A stretch of DNA of 7,255 bases from an uncultured Prevotella sp. (GTDB taxonomy: Bacteria; Bacteroidota; Bacteroidia; Bacteroidales; Bacteroidaceae), in assembly GCA_900541335.1 (NCBI GenBank), contig UQJC01000073.1, positions 1-7,255 of the forward strand, written 5' to 3'. A program made the translations under genes and the position numbers. Positions 5,496-7,255 of this stretch are shown here, one piece after another. The first letter of the stretch is position 1. Each line of letters opens with the position of its first letter. Below the pieces are notes generated by a model. That model had not been told where the DNA came from. It saw only the letters and a program-made list of their open reading frames with translations, and made no database searches.

Positions 5496-6800
5496 ATGAA
5501 TTATCAAGAAACCATTGCTTACCTTTTTGAAGCTGCTCCCCTGTTTCAGCAAGTAGGGGGCGCCGCTTACAAGGAAGGATTAGAAAATACTCATTTGCTC
5601 GATGCGCACTTTGGTCATCCGCACCGTCGTTACCGTACGATTCATGTAGCCGGAACCAATGGCAAGGGCAGTTGCGCCCATACCTTGGCCGCCGCCTTGC
5701 AACACAAGGGGCTGAAAGTAGGGCTTTATACCTCTCCTCATTTGGTCGATTTTCGTGAGCGTATTCGCATCAATGGTGAACAGATTCCGGAGTCGTACGT
5801 GGTGGACTTTGTCGCTACCGAACGTGCATTTTTCGAACCGCTTCATCCTTCTTTCTTTGAAATCACCACAGCCCTTGCCTTTAAGTACTTTGCAGATGAG
5901 GCAGTCGATGTGGCTGTGATTGAAGTAGGATTGGGCGGACGTTTGGATTGTACGAACATTCTGACTCCGGTGCTTTCGCTCATCACCAATATCAGCTTAG
6001 ATCATACGCAGTTCTTAGGTGACACGTTGGCAGCAATTGCTGGTGAGAAGGCGGGTATCATCAAAGCGGGTGTCCCCGTAGTTGTAGGTGAAGTGCTTCC
6101 CGAAACGCGCCCCGTCTTTGTAGCTCAAGCACAGGCTGTCGGTACGACTTTGGACTTGGCAGAGGAGGCTGATGAAATCGTTCGATGGGAAGATATGCCC
6201 GACGGGATCCGTCGTTACGAAACCCGTCATTGGGGGGTAATCGAGAGTGAGTTAATTGGCGCGTGTCAGATTAAGAATACGGCCACTTTACTTTGTGCCT
6301 TTCGACGCTTGGCACCTGTATTTGGACTGACGCAGGGCGATGTGCAGTTTGCCTTTCGTCATGTATGTGAGACGACAGGACTGAAGGGGCGTTGGCAATG
6401 TTTGCAGTCGGCTCCTAAGGTAGTTTGTGACACGGGTCACAACCCTGGTGGTTGGCAGTATTTGGGTCAACAACTTGGTCAGGCGACACAGACGTACCCG
6501 AAAGTGCACATTGTCTTTGGTATGGCGGCCGATAAAGACATTGATACCGTATTGGCACAACTTCCTCGTGAGGCAGTCTATTATTGGACGAAGGCTTCGG
6601 TGCGTCGGGCTATGGACGAGCACCAGGTGAGTGAACTCGCAAATCGTCATCAGCTTCAGGGTCAATTGTACCCCAGCGTGGCAACGGCGTATCAGGCAGC
6701 CCTTGCTGCGGCTTCATCTGAGGACTTTGTATATGTCGGTGGAAGCTGCTTCGTAGTGGCAGACTTGTTGACTTTTTTACAGAAGCAAAAGGGAGAATAA
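5496..6800 (+). CDS. folC: Folylpolyglutamate synthase / dihydrofolate synthase
   Basis: This 434-residue cytoplasmic Mur-ligase-type enzyme adds glutamate to folates with ATP and, in most bacteria, also joins glutamate to dihydropteroate to make dihydrofolate. The P-loop is GTNGKGS (53-59). It is followed by LYTSPHLVDFRERIRING (77-94), EVGLGGRLDCTN (143-154), SLDHTQFLG (167-175) and EKAGIIK (184-190), whose lysine is the usual carbamylated residue region of this family. The C-terminal domain shows DTGHNPGG (322-329) and FGMAADKDID (351-360). Length is normal and no motif is missing. The ATG at 5496 gives the expected N-terminus; a three-codon ORF (ATG AAG GTA TGA, 5488-5499) overlaps it. Whether this copy has one or both activities cannot be told from the sequence. 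The flanking genes are unrelated in pathway. Confidence 0.97.
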   Translation: MNYQETIAYLFEAAPLFQQVGGAAYKEGLENTHLLDAHFGHPHRRYRTIHVAGTNGKGSCAHTLAAALQHKGLKVGLYTSPHLVDFRERIRINGEQIPESYVVDFVATERAFFEPLHPSFFEITTALAFKYFADEAVDVAVIEVGLGGRLDCTNILTPVLSLITNISLDHTQFLGDTLAAIAGEKAGIIKAGVPVVVGEVLPETRPVFVAQAQAVGTTLDLAEEADEIVRWEDMPDGIRRYETRHWGVIESELIGACQIKNTATLLCAFRRLAPVFGLTQGDVQFAFRHVCETTGLKGRWQCLQSAPKVVCDTGHNPGGWQYLGQQLGQATQTYPKVHIVFGMAADKDIDTVLAQLPREAVYYWTKASVRRAMDEHQVSELANRHQLQGQLYPSVATAYQAALAAASSEDFVYVGGSCFVVADLLTFLQKQKGE

Positions 6801-6931
6801 AGTAGCTTGGTTGTTCGGAATGAACGAGCAAAAAGTCCCGTCTTGTTGGGTCGAACGCGGAGTTCTAACGTCTGTCTTGAAGTTACTGACTGAGGGTTAT
6901 TGAAAGGAATCCTTCTACCCTAATACATCGT

Positions 6932-6973
6932 GTACACCTGCCCGCCAAATCCTCGGTGAGCAGGTGCACTTTG
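6932..6973. terminator. Possible terminator or structured leader between folC and pyrB
   Basis: The arms CACCTGC (6935-6941) and GCAGGTG (6960-6966) form a 7-bp stem. It extends outward by two pairs past one mismatch and inward by four pairs (6943-6946 with 6955-6958). Only CTTTG follows, so as a Rho-independent terminator it is weak. It lies about 130 bases after folC and 115 bases before pyrB, so it could end the folC transcript or lie in the pyrB leader. Confidence 0.4.
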
Positions 6974-7086
6974 TAGAATAGAAATGTCGCTATTCAAAAA
7001 TCCACAGGTAAAAAATAAATCAAGGGCGCGTGTCGTACCAATTTAATCTCTAATTTTACAGCCGTTTTATCAATCCATATATCCCC

Positions 7087-7255
7087 ATGAACGGAAACCG
7101 TAGTTTAGTAACGATTGCCAACCTGAGTAAGGAGAAGATTATGTACCTGATTCAGATGGCAGAAGAGTTTGAGAAACATCCCAACCGCAAGATTCTGGAA
7201 GATCGTGTGGTCGCCACACTCTTCTTTGAACCTTCCACACGTACCCGTCTTTCAA
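7087..7255 (+). CDS. pyrB: Aspartate carbamoyltransferase catalytic subunit, N-terminal part (3' end outside the window)
   Basis: Fifty-six codons are visible before the window ends, out of about 305-310 in the family. The enzyme joins carbamoyl phosphate to L-aspartate, the committed step of pyrimidine biosynthesis in the cytoplasm. The start MNGNRSLVTIANLSKEKI is typical of the short bacterial catalytic chains, and the FFEPSTRTRLS segment (about residues 46-56) is the carbamoyl-phosphate-binding motif, which sets it in the transcarbamoylase family. The absence of the ornithine-type N-terminus and the overall resemblance to PyrB favour the aspartate enzyme over ArgF, but the specificity region lies beyond the window. 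In Bacteroidetes pyrI (regulatory chain) often follows directly; that cannot be checked here. No strong ribosome-binding site precedes the ATG. Confidence 0.94.
   Translation, partial: MNGNRSLVTIANLSKEKIMYLIQMAEEFEKHPNRKILEDRVVATLFFEPSTRTRLS

Noticed and set aside
7051..7058. TAATTTTA as a sigma-A -7 box for pyrB
   Set aside because: It is one base off TAnnTTTG and well placed relative to the ATG, but no -33 TTG element was found 19-21 bases upstream, so it is not reported as a feature.

Overview
The window reads as an ordinary chromosomal stretch from a member of the Bacteroidales, most likely Prevotellaceae or a close relative. This rests on the protein sequences (HtpG with a long charged C-terminal insertion, a 388-residue DnaJ, the asparaginyl-tRNA synthetase ending) and on A/T-rich start-codon leaders without strong Shine-Dalgarno sequences, which is usual in Bacteroidetes. 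The genus is an inference from pattern recognition; no search was run.

Layout: the 3' end of asnS (+, 3-440) closes with a strong hairpin terminator. A 440-base gap follows, containing a palindromic, MITE-like element of about 185 bases (609-794) and the terminator of htpG. htpG (Hsp90 family, minus strand, 881-2935) is divergently arranged with grpE (+, 3171-3767) and dnaJ (+, 4002-5168). After the dnaJ terminator comes a 327-base gene-free spacer, then folC (+, 5496-6800), then a 286-base spacer and the first 56 codons of pyrB (+, 7087-7255, running off the window).

Functionally, the centre is a protein-quality-control locus. HtpG is an ATP-driven chaperone; GrpE and DnaJ are the nucleotide-exchange factor and J-domain partner of DnaK, which is not in the window. 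The flanking genes are housekeeping: asparagine charging of tRNA, folate polyglutamylation, and the first committed step of pyrimidine synthesis.

The most interesting signal lies in the 235 bases between htpG and grpE. Each of the divergent genes is preceded by a full-consensus sigma-54 (RpoN) -24/-12 element, TGGCAC-N5-TTGCT, at the right distance and in the right orientation (2981-2997 on minus, 3128-3143 on plus). Between them lies a cluster of TGGCA/TGCCA half-sites that could be the shared binding sites of an enhancer-binding protein. No CIRCE element is visible. The sequence therefore suggests that this heat-shock chaperone set is under activator-dependent sigma-54 control rather than the usual sigma-32 or HrcA control.
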